Assembly (NCBI GenBank): GCA_959347315.1
Contig: OY365810.1
Coordinates: forward strand, 26,984,585-27,048,584
Direction: 5' to 3'
DNA from: Bimastos eiseni
Taxonomy: Eukaryota > Annelida > Clitellata > Crassiclitellata > Lumbricidae
DNA length: 64,000 nucleotides
In this document: positions 1-14,212 of the stretch, piece after piece
Position numbering within the stretch: position 1 is the first letter of the stretch
Layout of the letters: each line of letters starts with the position of its first letter
The notes under the pieces: generated by a model
Seen by the model: the letters and a program-made list of their open reading frames with translations, nothing else
What the model was told of the DNA's origin: nothing
The model's database searches: none
Program-made: the position numbers and the translations under genes

Positions 1-748
1 TTAAACACAATATAATAGAAACGTTGCAATTGAATGCTATGCCATTAAAACCTCACATAAGACTAAATAGCCTCTGGGACAGAATCAATACAACATAATA
101 CAGCAAATGGCAAACAAAATATATATAAGTAAACCATATGACAGACAATAAATTACGTGATCAATCGTGCAGCTTTGTACATTCACAAACGAAAGAGAGT
201 TAACAAACAACGGTTAGAAAGTGCACTCTCTCCAAAGCCCTGACTTTCAGACAGCGACCAAAACTCAGTGTATGACAACACATGCAACAGAAATGATTAA
301 ATTATAGGCTCCACAGACATACAAACAAGGCAGAAGACCAGCAACCTAATCTAAGGGAAACCCACCTCCACGCATTCTAACATAATAATTATTGTAGTCT
401 ACAAGAACGATTGTTTTAAGCTAGCTTCAACTTTAAATATCTTTGCCTCTGCCAGGCAGTAAAATCCCTTACCACTTCATTCACCAATTGGCTGCTGCAG
501 CATTCAGTTTTATCTACGCTAACTGCTAGAACAGTAGCCCACAGTCTCAGTGTTTTTCTCAAAGTTGTAATTTTGTTCTGGCATGAACTTGGACCTATGA
601 ATCAAGATTTAACTAGGCAGCCCATCATCTTAACCAGTATACAGAACAACAGCTCAACAGCTGCAACAGTGAATCCACGGATGTAGTAGCACTGCTTAAT
701 GTACCAGAACCAATATATTTAGTACATTCTTAAACGCAAACAGCCCGT
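1..748. other. Unassigned sequence beyond COP1
   Basis: AT-rich sequence without a convincing reading frame, tandem repeat or recognisable mobile element. It may still be COP1 3' UTR or the start of an intergenic gap. Confidence 0.4.
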
Positions 749-1446
749 TTTATTTAGGTTTATTATTGTCTAGACAGCAACAACAGAACAGTGATACCCA
801 GGTGAAGTTAAACCAAGACGGATCAATGTTGAAGGCTAGAGAAACAAAAACGTACATAGAATGCATTATCTTAAAAACCCAGTTTAACAATATTTTCTTA
901 AATGTCAAATAGCATTTAGCTAATTGGATAGGAATAAACAAAATAAAACATACAATTCTAAAACTAAGTTTGTATTGGTATATATTTGAACAATAAAATC
1001 AAATTGCTTTAACTTTGTAGGACTAATTTAGAGCACACTTTGCAGCGGTCTGAAATCACAGGCTTTTGTACTTATAATGGCATCTGCCAGTTTTTACACG
1101 TTATTCAACGTCAGATTCATCATTTTTGATCTTAGAATCTTCATCACTCTCAGTCTAACGACTCTTACGAACATATCCCAATTCAAGTTCCATTTGCATA
1201 TACATCAAAGCTGCATTCTACATCAACTGAATTTCATTTAATTTCAAAATTTTTATCGGTCAATCAACTGTTCAATCTTTGAGATAGTCATTCATATAAT
1301 CACTTCCAGCACATAATGAAATACTTCAACAAAGATTGACATCAGATGCAACTGTCCTCCACTGAATGCTGATCAATGTGATCAACTTTAGCACGAAATA
1401 TTAACGCTCCACATGTAAATACCATAACGGGATTGGCAAACCATTG
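749..1446 (-). other. Probable COP1 3' UTR
   Basis: The stretch after the COP1 stop codon is AT-rich with no open frame. A minus-strand AATAAA occurs at 754-749 and an ATTAAA at 1242-1237; either could direct polyadenylation. No transcript evidence is available, so the end is a guess. Confidence 0.3.
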
Positions 1447-4400
1447 TCATACCAGTTCAAGAATCTGCAAAACACAAAAAAACAGACCAAAATATTTTTA
1501 TAATAGCCTCATCACAAATCCACCATTTGTATAAAACTCAATGATATTCATTTGAAAGTTTGTTCTCTTGACACAGACTTGTGCAAAAGCATTCAGGATT
1601 GGAGAAATGGTTGAAAATTCTTTGTTGAACCCAAACACATCTGATGTCCAAAGTCAAAGCTACATAGAGAGTGGTCTGCAGCCCACCACTGGTTTGCGAG
1701 TAATTGCTCATACAACGCCTAAAACTTATAAACTCATATACACTGTGGATCATAAAAAAAATGAGAACAAAACACTGTTCAATATAAGTTTTAGACATAC
1801 ATCAGTCAGTGACAAAGTATAGTTGTAATAAACAGTAACAATATTATGAATTCAAAATTTCAATATAACGCATCATATAAGTAAGAAGCTGTTCTAAAAT
1901 ACAATACAAGTACACAGCAAAGCTGGTGTAATAACTGGTGCATCAAAACATTTGAAAAACACCATACTAGGTAACACAAAGTCTCTTACCAAATAACTGT
2001 TACAATTTTACTAGTATAATACCATCAGTCTAATTTTGACAAATTACATCCTCTGGGAATGATCATACATGGCATGTCCTCTTTGGTTTATGAGCAAATA
2101 TAATCAGACGATGATCAACAATTAAAAAAAACCTAGCAAGTATCATTCTTGCAGTAATAAATTGTATGTTTAACAGTTGTAGACCCAAGAAGGATTACCA
2201 ACCTTGATGACACCCTGACTGTTGGCAGCCACAACAACATTTGAGTTCTGTATAAATAAAAAAAACACTGTAAACATTTCTATGTACCATTATGATCAAT
2301 CAAACAAACTGTTAACAGACAGCAGAATCAATATAGGGTAATGTAATGTAATCAAGCATTTATCTAGCGCCCCTTGAATCAGCAGTGCTCTCTACAGGTG
2401 CTCAGTGCCTCCATACATTAGACATGAAACATAGTCTATTCTATGTATCTCCTGAATAGCAAGCAATGCATCTAAGCCTAAATTATCAGTGTTCTGAATT
2501 TGAAATCAAGACATAACATGTGCAATTGACAAAATTAATCATTGTGAAGTCATGCTGTGTACAAGGTAAAGCAGTTCTACTGTTGACTGATGGCTTGCCA
2601 ACAGTTTGAGCTTCAGTCAGAGCATGACTGACCCAGCAAATATTACAATTTATAGGGGCCGTGATAGTCTAATAATGTTTAGGATACAGGACTGCTAAAG
2701 AAGTGAAGACCAAAAAGTTCAACTAACTGCTCAGGAGAGAGAGACAACTAGTCACCAACTGTCATATGACAAGGCTAAGAAACAGAAGTTACACCCATCG
2801 TTATACAGTGTGATATACTAAGGGGCTACTCAACACAACATGTATTACTTTTTCATCTAACTACAGTCAACTTGAGCACAACATAGTATAATTAAACTAG
2901 ATAAAAGAAGTACTAAGTTGGCTAGAGAGGACAGAGTGGCCACACTTCTAACACCAGATAACAGTGTCTGATACTCACAGCTCGCCAGCAAACAGCGCTG
3001 ACAAAATCACTACTATCCTCTTCCTTCTTTTCATTTTGCTGCAATGATAACATCGAAACACTCGCCTTAAACACTAAATCCAGCAACATAGGAGTCTGTT
3101 TAAGAGCAAATCAAAAATAGTATTAAATTTAAGCACCACCCAGTTCAATACACCTGGTAATGACCTTACAAAGTTCAGACGATCATCCTATGAGGCAAGT
3201 TTTCAGTTCATAGTTAAAGAGGGTCTCACTGAGAGAGAGTTGTGAACGAGAGTGGGTAGGGAGTTCCAGATGGAGAAACTGACAACTGTGAATGAATGCC
3301 GACCAAAGACAAGACGTGTAATATGACCATCTATTTCCACCGTAACAACACGCTGTCTCCTTGGCATAATTACCCACCCCTTGCATTTTGACATTAGACA
3401 AATTGACCAAACAACCTGGCGATTAAAGACTTCATTTGACATAGCACCCATGAACAAGCTCATCTTTTGAAAGTGGCTTTTGTGAGATGCTGAGAAATTT
3501 ATGAGATTTACATCACATTGACCAACTGTGCAGCACAACATATTTAATTAGTAGCAGCATTCCCATTCTATTTGTTTCAAACTATCCCCAGATGGAACTC
3601 TGAGCAAGTCCCTTTACTCACACTTATTCAGTCCCATCTGCATATACTTGGTCAGTTGCCATAACATAGCAGGACTTAGTAAATGCAGACAAATATTAAA
3701 CCGTAAATGGTAGGAGATTAAGGGCATGAGAAGCACAGCCTTAGTGAAGTCCATAATTTCTCGACAATTAATTTTATCCGTGTTGTACTGATACAGTACA
3801 ATAGCAATATAACCAGACTGAGACTATAAACTATAGAGTGCCAATCAATGCATGATCGATGCCACTGAATTTCAACAGCAAATGACAAGTTAAAGGATTT
3901 TCTTAGACCATAATTTTTCAAATTTATATGATTCCTGAATCTTAAGCTAAACATTCATGCTGTACGTCCAGCAATTTAGCAATTTCAAAGACGCATGTTC
4001 ACAAAGAGTAACAGATGAGAAATCTGGTTAACATACCAGGACACAACGAACTGTGTCGAATTTAAACGTGAGCAGATGCTTTGATAGTCCTTTAAAATAA
4101 ATGTACATGGAGTTGTTTTCACTTCCTATAAACAAACACAAACGATTTACAAACACAACCAGTAATAAACACATCCTAAAACACAAACCATTCACAAGCA
4201 CAAAATTATAAAACAAAATAGTCCCCAGCATAAATGCAAAGGAATCAAACACCTACACAGGGAATATAAAGTACAAATTACAACCAACATCATCTTAATA
4301 CACACAGATTCACAGAAGATAATACTAGTTACTGCAATTCATTAAACTAGCCTAAAAATCAATAGCAAATGTTAATACTGAATGTCCTCAGACATATGTC

Positions 4401-7400
4401 CTAAGACCTAATACTCATTTTAGCTACTGCTTTTCAATAACAAATTGAAACAGCACATGTGTAGTACAAATGTTGAGATCAAAAAGATAGTTTGAATGAT
4501 ATCCTTGCTCAACTACTTATATACTACAAAGTCGACAGATCATAATAAAGACTCTGTTTTGAAAGCCCCTCATCCCCATGCTTTTGCACCTACTATGGCT
4601 TTACATACCTTACTTTGCACATAGGGTGCTTTGCACTCTAGAAGGATCAGCAAAACATCTGAGAACATAAAAGAACTAACCACATGCAATGTAGTCGCCA
4701 TCAGTTGCAAGACCCACAAAATTCTTCTCATTGATATGACCCTTGAATGTCCGTAGACACTGAGGCTTCTTCAAACTCCACAACTTGAGCTGACTATCAG
4801 TGGAACTACACAACAAACCAAGTCACAGGAACATTAAAAGACACCAGATAACGAAAAACAATTTACCATTAGTTAGCGGTGATTTTTATATAAGAATTTG
4901 TAAACAAAGAATTCTGCTTCAACAAGCATTTCTGATTTAGATAGAGCTGAGCATTTGTTTGTTAGATCAGTAAATTAATAAGTCAAGTCTTGTCGCACAA
5001 CTGGAGTAACGCAGATTTCCGTTAGCATGAAAGTTATAAAGAATGTTTCCAATTGCAGTATTCATTGGAGTAGAGAATACTGAACTACCTGAATAGGAAC
5101 GCTTCAGCAATGCCAAGTTAAAAAAGAATGGAAATATATAAAAACTAAACAGTGAAATTAACTGTCCACAGTAGTAGTCCTTGACATAAAATACTTTCAA
5201 ATGCAAAGGTCTTGTGACCAGTTACTTACGCCGACACTATTTCATTAGTATTTACAAATTTAGCGTAGGACACAGCTTTACGGTGTCCTTTGAAGACCGA
5301 CAGTGGTTCCTTGTGGTTCCGCAAATCATAATAATGAATGCAGTGATCTATAAAGCAAAGCAATTAACAATGGAAATACAGCATCACAAATTACACAAAG
5401 TAATACAGCTAAAAAATCAAACCAATATGGACAAACAACATGAAAAACACAAAAATCTCAGTTTTAAATGGTACAGAATTTTAAGTCAGCTTGGATTTTC
5501 GTTAAATTCCAGCAAATGACTGCTCAGAAAAGAAATCAATCAAACAATTGTAAAATGCTACCTTCATCATAAATTATTAGAGTAACCACCATAAAATCCA
5601 TATAAAACACAAAATCCATAAAATGTTATCAAGTCACAATTGGCCCACTGATGGCAGCCCAGAAAAAGGTAACTATAACATCAAGATGCCTAACTCTACA
5701 ACTAAAGCAAAATAAGCTACATTGTTTACAAAATAGACAAACATGAAACTGAGAGACTGCAATTAATTCCTGTTTAGGCATACAATCACTAAGAAAGACA
5801 GAAATTACATGTCAAAATAGCAAATACAATGGAAAACAGCTTGAACAATCCACAAACCACACCTGCTGAACCAAAAGCTAAATGGTAGCGGCTCTCTGGG
5901 TTGAATTTAACACAGCAGACATTGGCCTTCACTTCGAGTGACGCGACTGAATGATCCACGTTTGTATGCCAGAGTTTGACTGAAAACAACCAGAATTTCT
6001 GTAGCTCATCAGCTGCCACCGGAAACAGAAATACTGCCGAGCACAAAGTTTCAATCTGAATGATTATCACAACTTATTGACTTATGTATCTCTGTTATCG
6101 TAATGCTCAACTTCAGTTGGTTGATGCTTCAAGAGCCTCAGTTAAATACAACTCCCGTTACACTTGTCATCATCGGTTACTCCTGTAATCGTACTGCGTG
6201 CTAGAGAGTATGAATTGATAAACAAATATAATTTTTATTGAGTTGCAATAATGTTTAATTTTATCATCCACCAGACCAGAGGTATGCCAATCAAATAAGT
6301 ACAGTTGTTGTTTCGGGTTTAGAAGAAGAAATTTGCTTGTGAATGATTCCATTGTGTATCGTGAGCTATCCAAGACTGAATATTGCCAACAACAGAAGCA
6401 ATTAGTTGGAGAGGAGGATCAAATGTGGTAATATCAAATGAAAGAATAATTTAGTGCTGTCAATGTACAAGTAGACTTTGGCAAGCGCACTAATGTTCAG
6501 TAGTACAACTAAGTGCTGTGGTACATATTGTAAATAGTACTATGTATGTAATACTATGTATGTAATACTATGTATGTAATACTATGTATGTAATACTATG
6601 TATGTAATACTATGTATGTAATACTATGTATGTAATACTATGTATGTAATACTATGTATGTAAATGAACATTTACATAGCGCCCTACAAGAACATCACGA
6701 AGGCGCTCACCGAAGCTACCTAACAGTTCTGAAATAAATGCGCCTTCAATAGCACAGAAAATATCTCCTGTGAGCACAATGGGAGACTCTGAATTTGTAA
6801 TGGCAAGGAGTTCCAATGTAACGATCCAACGCGTGCGCAGGCGCGGCCTGCCCACATGGCGGTACGAGAGCTCGGAACCACCAGGTACCCACGAGACACA
6901 GTTTCTGAATTTGATTTTAAATAATTTCTACATGTATATATGTCCAATGTGTCCATATTCCATGAACAACATAAACACATAGGAAAACCCAATTCAGATG
7001 GTTTGAGTTCCATTTCTGTGCTACTCGAACCCGGAGATCTTTGAACCCAGCTGTTCTTTATGTTTATACTCTGCAATTCCACTTACCTTTGGAATCATCT
7101 GATCCAGACGCAAGAAGCTTTGGATCAACTCGATTGAAATCCACGCTCCAACATCTCTTCTCATGTTCCTTAGACAAACACACCACCGACAAATCCAAAT
7201 AAATCATCGCACAAACGTCAAATAGAAGAAAGAATCTTGAAATAAGAACTATGTTTGAGATATTCAATGTTTCCTGTTGAGAGTGCATCACATTGCACCC
7301 ATGTACTGTAGTGGCAGCTCAGACTTTTTAACTTTTATACATCTCTTACTGCTAAGAAGCAAAAGCACACTGAGCATTAAGAGATTATGCAACTTATACA

Positions 7401-9559
7401 GCATATTCAATTTTAACCAATTAACTTATTTAACTTTGTCTATATTCAAGTAGCTGCTCAGAAAGGGTTTCATTTTAGAACTACCATGTATGGACCTGCT
7501 TCAAAGTGCCAACCAGTAACATGTTTAGCATAATAATTTACAACAGTGAACCAGTACGTATGTAATCGATAAATCCTTGTCATAAGCAAAGTAACAAATA
7601 CATGGAGAGATAAACTGCAAAGCTTCATCAAGACAACACAGATTCCAATTGCACTCAATGATAGAAACCATGGAAAGCATGAACATTGTTAAAAACCAGT
7701 TTCTAATACCTGAAATACTTTTGTTTTTGTTCCGACAAATGCATCCCACAATGTAACGGTTCCTTCGTAGTCAGAACTTGCTAGCATTCCTTTGTGGTAG
7801 GAACTCCAGATGACAGAACTAAACCAAACACAAAACTCAACAATTTATCTGGTCAAGTGCAGTTGTTGATAGTGCTTTATAGCCAAACTAATACAACTCT
7901 GACATGGCAGGTGTTGAAACAGTGTAAGCTACATGAGCATTCGTCAATTAAACAGCTATTTCGTGTTGCACAACAGTGGCCGATTGGTTAGAGCGGTCGG
8001 CTCGTAATGCTCAGTGTGCGCAGGTTTGACCCTCATTCGAGGGGTCACCGTGTAGGGACCTTGAGCAAGTCCTTTGCACACAGTTGCTCTGCAGTACATT
8101 TGCATCGTCGAGGCTTCTGAGAAGAAAATTTTGGTAGAAAGACAACATCAAAATGTTAGTTGAATAATAGTATCATTTTCCATAACTTTCTCATTTCAAT
8201 GAAACAATTCAATATTAAAACTAGTTTTCAAAATATTTTTAGCTATAAGGTCTTGTTGTAGCACAAAGCAAGTGTCACTAATGACAATGAAAATTCTGAA
8301 CATACTACCCATGAACTATAACTGGCATATTCTGGCCTATTAAGTACAGTGCAGACCAAACAGCCCAGTTTTGGACCATGCAGGTCAGGTAAGGTAGCAA
8401 CAGATCAGAGTGTTGAACTGGAAATAAAGAATCTAATGAACTGGGCAGCGATTAATACACATAATCCATAGGAACCAACCTGATTTTTGAGTTGCACACC
8501 ATTTCATTGACAGGATAGTGTACATCGACCTGATCTCCTATCACAGTTCCATATTCAAACACCTGGTCAAACAAATGCAAACTTGCCAATTACGATTCAA
8601 ATTTGCAAAGTACCTGATAACATTTTAACCAAATTACATTAACTAAATTATGTTTATTTGGTAAATGATGTTGAAACTAAATAAGAATCAATGGTTAGGG
8701 AAACCAATTCTCTAAATAATCTTAATCTTAATTAATCTTAATTGATTAATCTTAATCTCACCTTAATCTTCTTTGTTACACCAGCGATGGCAAAATAATC
8801 ACAGTCGCGATCAAACTCAATGCTGCAAATAACAAAGATACATTTTTTTATATGTCTTTGTCAATGCATGATTCTATTCAGTTTTTTTATTGCAATTTAT
8901 TGTTAGGATGCATGTTTAAATTTATGACCTCGATGAGCAGCTTTAAAATTTAAACCCTTTAACAGCAAGAATGCACTCAAATGTATGGAAACCAATGCAG
9001 TTCATCATCAATGGGTTTAACTTTATATCTTCTCAGCATCAATGGCCAATAACATTAAGCAATGAAATACTGTTCTAATTTTAAACAACCATACTAGTTA
9101 CATCATACCCAGATACTTGGGCAAATTCTCAAATCGAATAAAAACATTGCCTAAATAATAAAATGCAAACTTTAAAACGTAAAATAAAGAAGAATACAAT
9201 CAATCTGAATTCCATTTTACCACGCATTGAAAACAATTCTAAAAAAATTCAGTTTCAAAGTTCAGTAAGATTTAGAATGCACTAAAACATAGTGAAGCCC
9301 TAACAAAATTATTTCTTCAGTGTCAATTTTAAAATAAGAAAAAACTTGGTTCTTCGAATGCGGATGCAGAGTTGACAGGCTGACACAATAAATAATTTAG
9401 CAAATAAAAATAAAATTTAGTCTCACCTAGATACGATGCTATTTGAGTTATAGATGTCTGTGTGGTAGTTGAGTGAGGCAAGAGTCCGAAAGGCATTGTA
9501 TCGGGTAAACTTTGAAAGACTGTCTGTAAACTCGTCAAAACTGTCTCGACTAGTATCTC
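1447..9559 (-). CDS. COP1: COP1 exons 10-21: WD40 propeller
   Basis: Twelve exons encode about residues 262-607, the C-terminal seven-bladed WD40 propeller that binds Val-Pro degron motifs in substrates. Recognisable blades include [90 protein letters not shown] and [15 protein letters not shown]. The protein ends in ILELV, the last exon being only 18 nt (1464-1447) behind a clear TTTTGCAG acceptor. The tiny terminal exon is easily missed by gene callers. Confidence 0.93.
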
Positions 9560-10242
9560 CTGAAAACACATTGACAGCATCCATATTTACCATGTCAAAG
9601 GTGCAAACGGTCTATAATTGAAACACCGCATGTCAATCCAACAACTAAAGCAACATAATTAATGCTTTTAATGATATCCCTGTCCATGAAATCTAATTCA
9701 ATACACATAAGACTAGTGCCAATAAACGAAATCAAAGGAGCTACTCAAAAACATTTCTGCAGATGACACCTCTTGAAAAATAAGCATAAAAAACAACTAC
9801 ATTAAAAATGACAACAGCAAACGGTGAAAAAGAGAGAAGTACAAAAGAATTGAAAACAAACTAGTGATTGCAAAATGAAGACACACTGTCAACATCCTGT
9901 AAACCTCAGAATATAAACAGAGAGCAGTCTGATGAATTCTAAGTGCCTGTCAAATATTTAGCCAAAACGAGCATTTCTGAAGCCCAAATCTTAGCCAGAA
10001 CTAAAGTAAATTTCATGATGTCTAACAAAGCAATTCTTAGATGTCTTCCATTCTGTCCATTCTACGCCTTGCCATGAAACATTTTCAGCTAAAGTCACAC
10101 CCTTGAAGTCGAGACATATACAAGCATAGCATATGCATACTTATATGCTCACAAGTGCATTTATATACACAATAAAACATATGTGCTCACACACATGCAC
10201 ACAAAAAACAAGCCTACACACACACACACACACTCACACAGA

Positions 10243-10292
<50 letters not shown>

Positions 10293-13200
10293 ACACATTG
10301 AACCACTCTGAAGAAACATTATCAATACTCAACCCCTTTCAAACTTCAAAGTAAAAGTTAAATTTTCATGTGCCACTTAATGAGTAACTTGCACATATTT
10401 CCTATTACATAAGAGCATGACCAACTTCTTGAAGAGAATTCGCCAGAATCTCGTTGTCTGATTGAAAAGTACGCCTCTTCCAGATCATCAAAATGCTGTT
10501 CAATCTTCTTTCTTCTCGTAGCCATCGTTGTATAAATCCACTGCTTGCCACCCTGTAATGTAAAAAATTCAAATATTATATAGCACTGCTATTGCCAGAA
10601 GCATTACACACAGAGTGACAAAGATCATAAAGCCGAAACTTTGCGACCACCCAACAACAAAATCTAAAGTTGCTCTAACCCTCTAATAGAGAGATGCCAC
10701 AGTAAAACATTTTACCACTGATGGTCATACCACAATACAGTGTAATTACCAATTCTAATCATGTTGAAGTTATGTAATGTAATCGAGCACTTACATTGCG
10801 TACCATCAAGATATCTGCTCAAAGGAGCTCTCTGCACTGGCCTATATGAAGCTAAATGTTATTATGATCCAATAAATACATCAGATAGCAAAACCCCACA
10901 CCATTGGCTGAAAAGAGTCACCAGTGGTGGGCCCACGCACAAGCATGGAACCAACCAACGGATTCCCGTTGACAGCTGACAGACAGCATGGATGTAAACA
11001 ACACAAATTGAGAATTTATTTAGACTAGATATTCTATATAATATAAAGCGCTATAACTAATAATCACCCCTAGACTTGTGACTGCATTTTCATTATACTA
11101 TCACAAGTTTTAAATTGTGAACTGAACCCAATCTTCAGTTGAAATATAATCAATTTAATAAATGTACCTATGCAAAGTGAAAAGAAATCTGTACAAAGAT
11201 CCCACCCCTTTTGGTGATGAGCCGCTGGTCCGATTGGCAACTCTGCTTAATATGATTACTATAACAGCAAATCCTTGCAGGACAAGTGGAGCTCATCATA
11301 GCATGTCATCAGTGTGTCGCTGTTTCATTACAGTAATTCTTATTGACTAAGCAGTATACAAAAATTACACATTCATTGGCCAATTCTCACCATTCGACTG
11401 CTGTTGAAGCCTTCAATACTGGTGGAAACACCTGGCTTTGAAACAGTAGATTCAACACCATTTGAAAGACCAGAAACCTACAAAGAACAACCCAATGACA
11501 ACAACTGCTGCACTACCACAAATGCAAAAATGTAACTCCAAAGTAAAACAACTAATAGCAAATAAGCAGGCTCAGCCAGGCTAATGATCAGAACGTTAAG
11601 ATGTCCATGTCAAACATCAAAGCCAAGTTACAACATAGAGATATATAATAGGATACATTGTATTAAAAAAATGTTAGCTATTTTGAAAGTGAATACTGAC
11701 AGTATACCACAGATTTAAATCCCAACTTAAAAGCTAGTGTTCAGTGTAAACATGTTTCAGTTTCCTTTTATTTAACTCAGCTTCGAATAACAACATAGAA
11801 CATCAGTCAACAGTCTTTTCTTAGATCAGCGCTAACCTTAACATTTCCAGCCAAACAAGCAATATAGAGAACTAGATCAATGCCATGCACAGTCTTACAC
11901 CACAAGAAATTAAATTCAAAAGGGCCAAACTTCAACCCAGGCATACGTTCCATGGTTTTCAATTTAAACACAGCAAAACGGCTGCTGCCATTGAGTTTCC
12001 TGAAGGTAAAATCAAGAAATCAAGACAAAGAATCACTTATGCAACACAATCGGACTAAAGATCCTCCAGAGACAAAAACAATAGTTGAATAATCAATGAA
12101 CATAGCAAACCTGAGAGATGGAGCCCAAGCTACTACACTCTGCTGCCTTTTCCTACAATAGCAACAGACATAATCCACAGAAATCAAAGTCAACAAATAA
12201 GAAAACTCAAATCATCTACTTCCTTGAGATCAAAGAGCCTCAATAACTTATACACATAATATGTGTTTATATATTTATATTATATATTTATATTATAAAT
12301 ACAAAACCAGGATGTCAGTTTGACATCCTGCATGATCCCAATTCTTATCTTTATTTCAGGGCCAATGGCCAACACAGAAAATCAAAATAGACAAATATGA
12401 TTAATACTTAATCACAGAATAATTACCAAAAAGTACCCAAAAAAATTCAAAGCGAAAACTAATCCAACTAACCTCAACTTTTTGCAAGTCATCGTTTAGG
12501 AGCTTCATATCTCGACTCAGAATCTCAAGTTGCTGATAAATTGAGACAACAAAAAAACTCATCAAAACATCATAATTTCAACTCTTAGCCATAAACCAAT
12601 CAAAGCAAAAAGATTTTTGTTGAATTACAATCATTTACCATTTGTCTATACTTTACAGTGTGGCAAGAATTTCAAGTGAAACGATTGTACTCACCACCTG
12701 CTTCTTTTCTTGCACTTTGATCAGAAATTCTTTAAGAACGTCATTCTGGAAAGCTTTTGATTCCTAAGATATGAGCAGAGAATAATTGATATACAAATAC
12801 ATTCTTCGTGAGTATTTTGGTCACTACCCAAAAATGCATGATTTGCATTTGAATAATGTCTTTGGGAGTAACAAAAGGTAATTTGACTGGCTGCCTGGGA
12901 CATCACAAAAACACAAATAAGTTCTGTGCATTTAATATGTATTGAACTGAGCAGTTAAATCATCTCTTGGCCTTCAATCACAAGCCTTCCTTCCTATCAT
13001 TTTTCATTTTCTCTCCTCCGTCAGGCTTGCGCCGACGATGAGGCCTCAACGAAACGTCTCCACACAGTCCTGTCTCTTGCCATTTCTACCATCTCTCTCA
13101 TATCCATGTTTGCTGTCCTCAGATCTTCTCTAATATTCTCCATCCAGGTTTTTTGTTGTCTCCCTCGGCCTCTTGCTCCCTCTACGTGGCCATGTAGTGC

Positions 13201-14079
13201 CGCAAGTGGCAACTTTTTGTTGTCCATTCCAATCACATGACCAAACCATGAAAGCTTTTTTCCTGATTATATCGATTATTGTTTGTTCTTGGCCCAGTTC
13301 CTTTTGAATAAGGTCATTCCGGATCTTGCACCATCAACTTTTTCCTAAAATTCTTCTGAGCCAGTTCATTTCCTCTATGAGCAGTCTTCTCTCATCCTCC
13401 TTGTGCAAGCACCAGCACTCTGCTTCATACAGCAGAACCGGGATGACAAGTGTTCCTTACACTTCCTTCCTATAGTAAACAGCAAATATTAGCTGCTACT
13501 ACCATGATTTAAATATGCACATTCATTCAGTTTCTCCTATGTGCTCCCTCGTACAAACAGCACCTAGCCTAAGAGAGCCAATGCCTGAGATATACATTGA
13601 AATAATAAATATATATATTGTTGGATTCAGCTAGTTTATGGTCCCGAGTTCTAGCGAACCAACATAAAACTCAACGCTAAATTTAAAATGCATATTTAAG
13701 CACAAGTATTTACAGTTAATAACAAAAGAAAATCCTAATACCGTACAAAACCGAAGGTCACTTTCTCCACAATGAAAACACAAGTCAACCGAAACAGCAC
13801 TCATGGCTTTAGCAAACACATCACGAACGCTCGACAACAAAAGTGAATGTTTCACCTGGGTCTGAGGATACCCAACACAACACCAAACCTTAACACTCAA
13901 ACCATATAAGAATCAAACGACAGACCTGGCCTCCGCACAACGGGTGCTCCCTCTAAGAAATGGATCAGTCTGCGAACACACCTTGTCCTAACCTTCTTAT
14001 ATACCTTCTGACCTTCCTTCAGCCAGAAGTACCTAACCATACCTATCTGCCTAGACTCCTACTACCATGGAAGCTCAGT

Positions 14080-14113
<34 letters not shown>

Positions 14114-14115
14114 AC

Positions 14116-14146
<31 letters not shown>

Positions 14147-14180
14147 ATATATATAAATAATGAGTACCTGTAAAAATATT

Positions 14181-14212
<32 letters not shown>

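Noticed and set aside
7976..8050. A genuine tRNA gene
   Set aside because: A- and B-box-like words exist, but the arms do not pair as a tRNA and the same head occurs with SINE bodies at 49466 and 50085.
13021..13236. Host gene encoding a 71-residue basic protein
   Set aside because: The translation is the C-terminus of an RTE-like reverse transcriptase, with its upstream part continuing in other frames.
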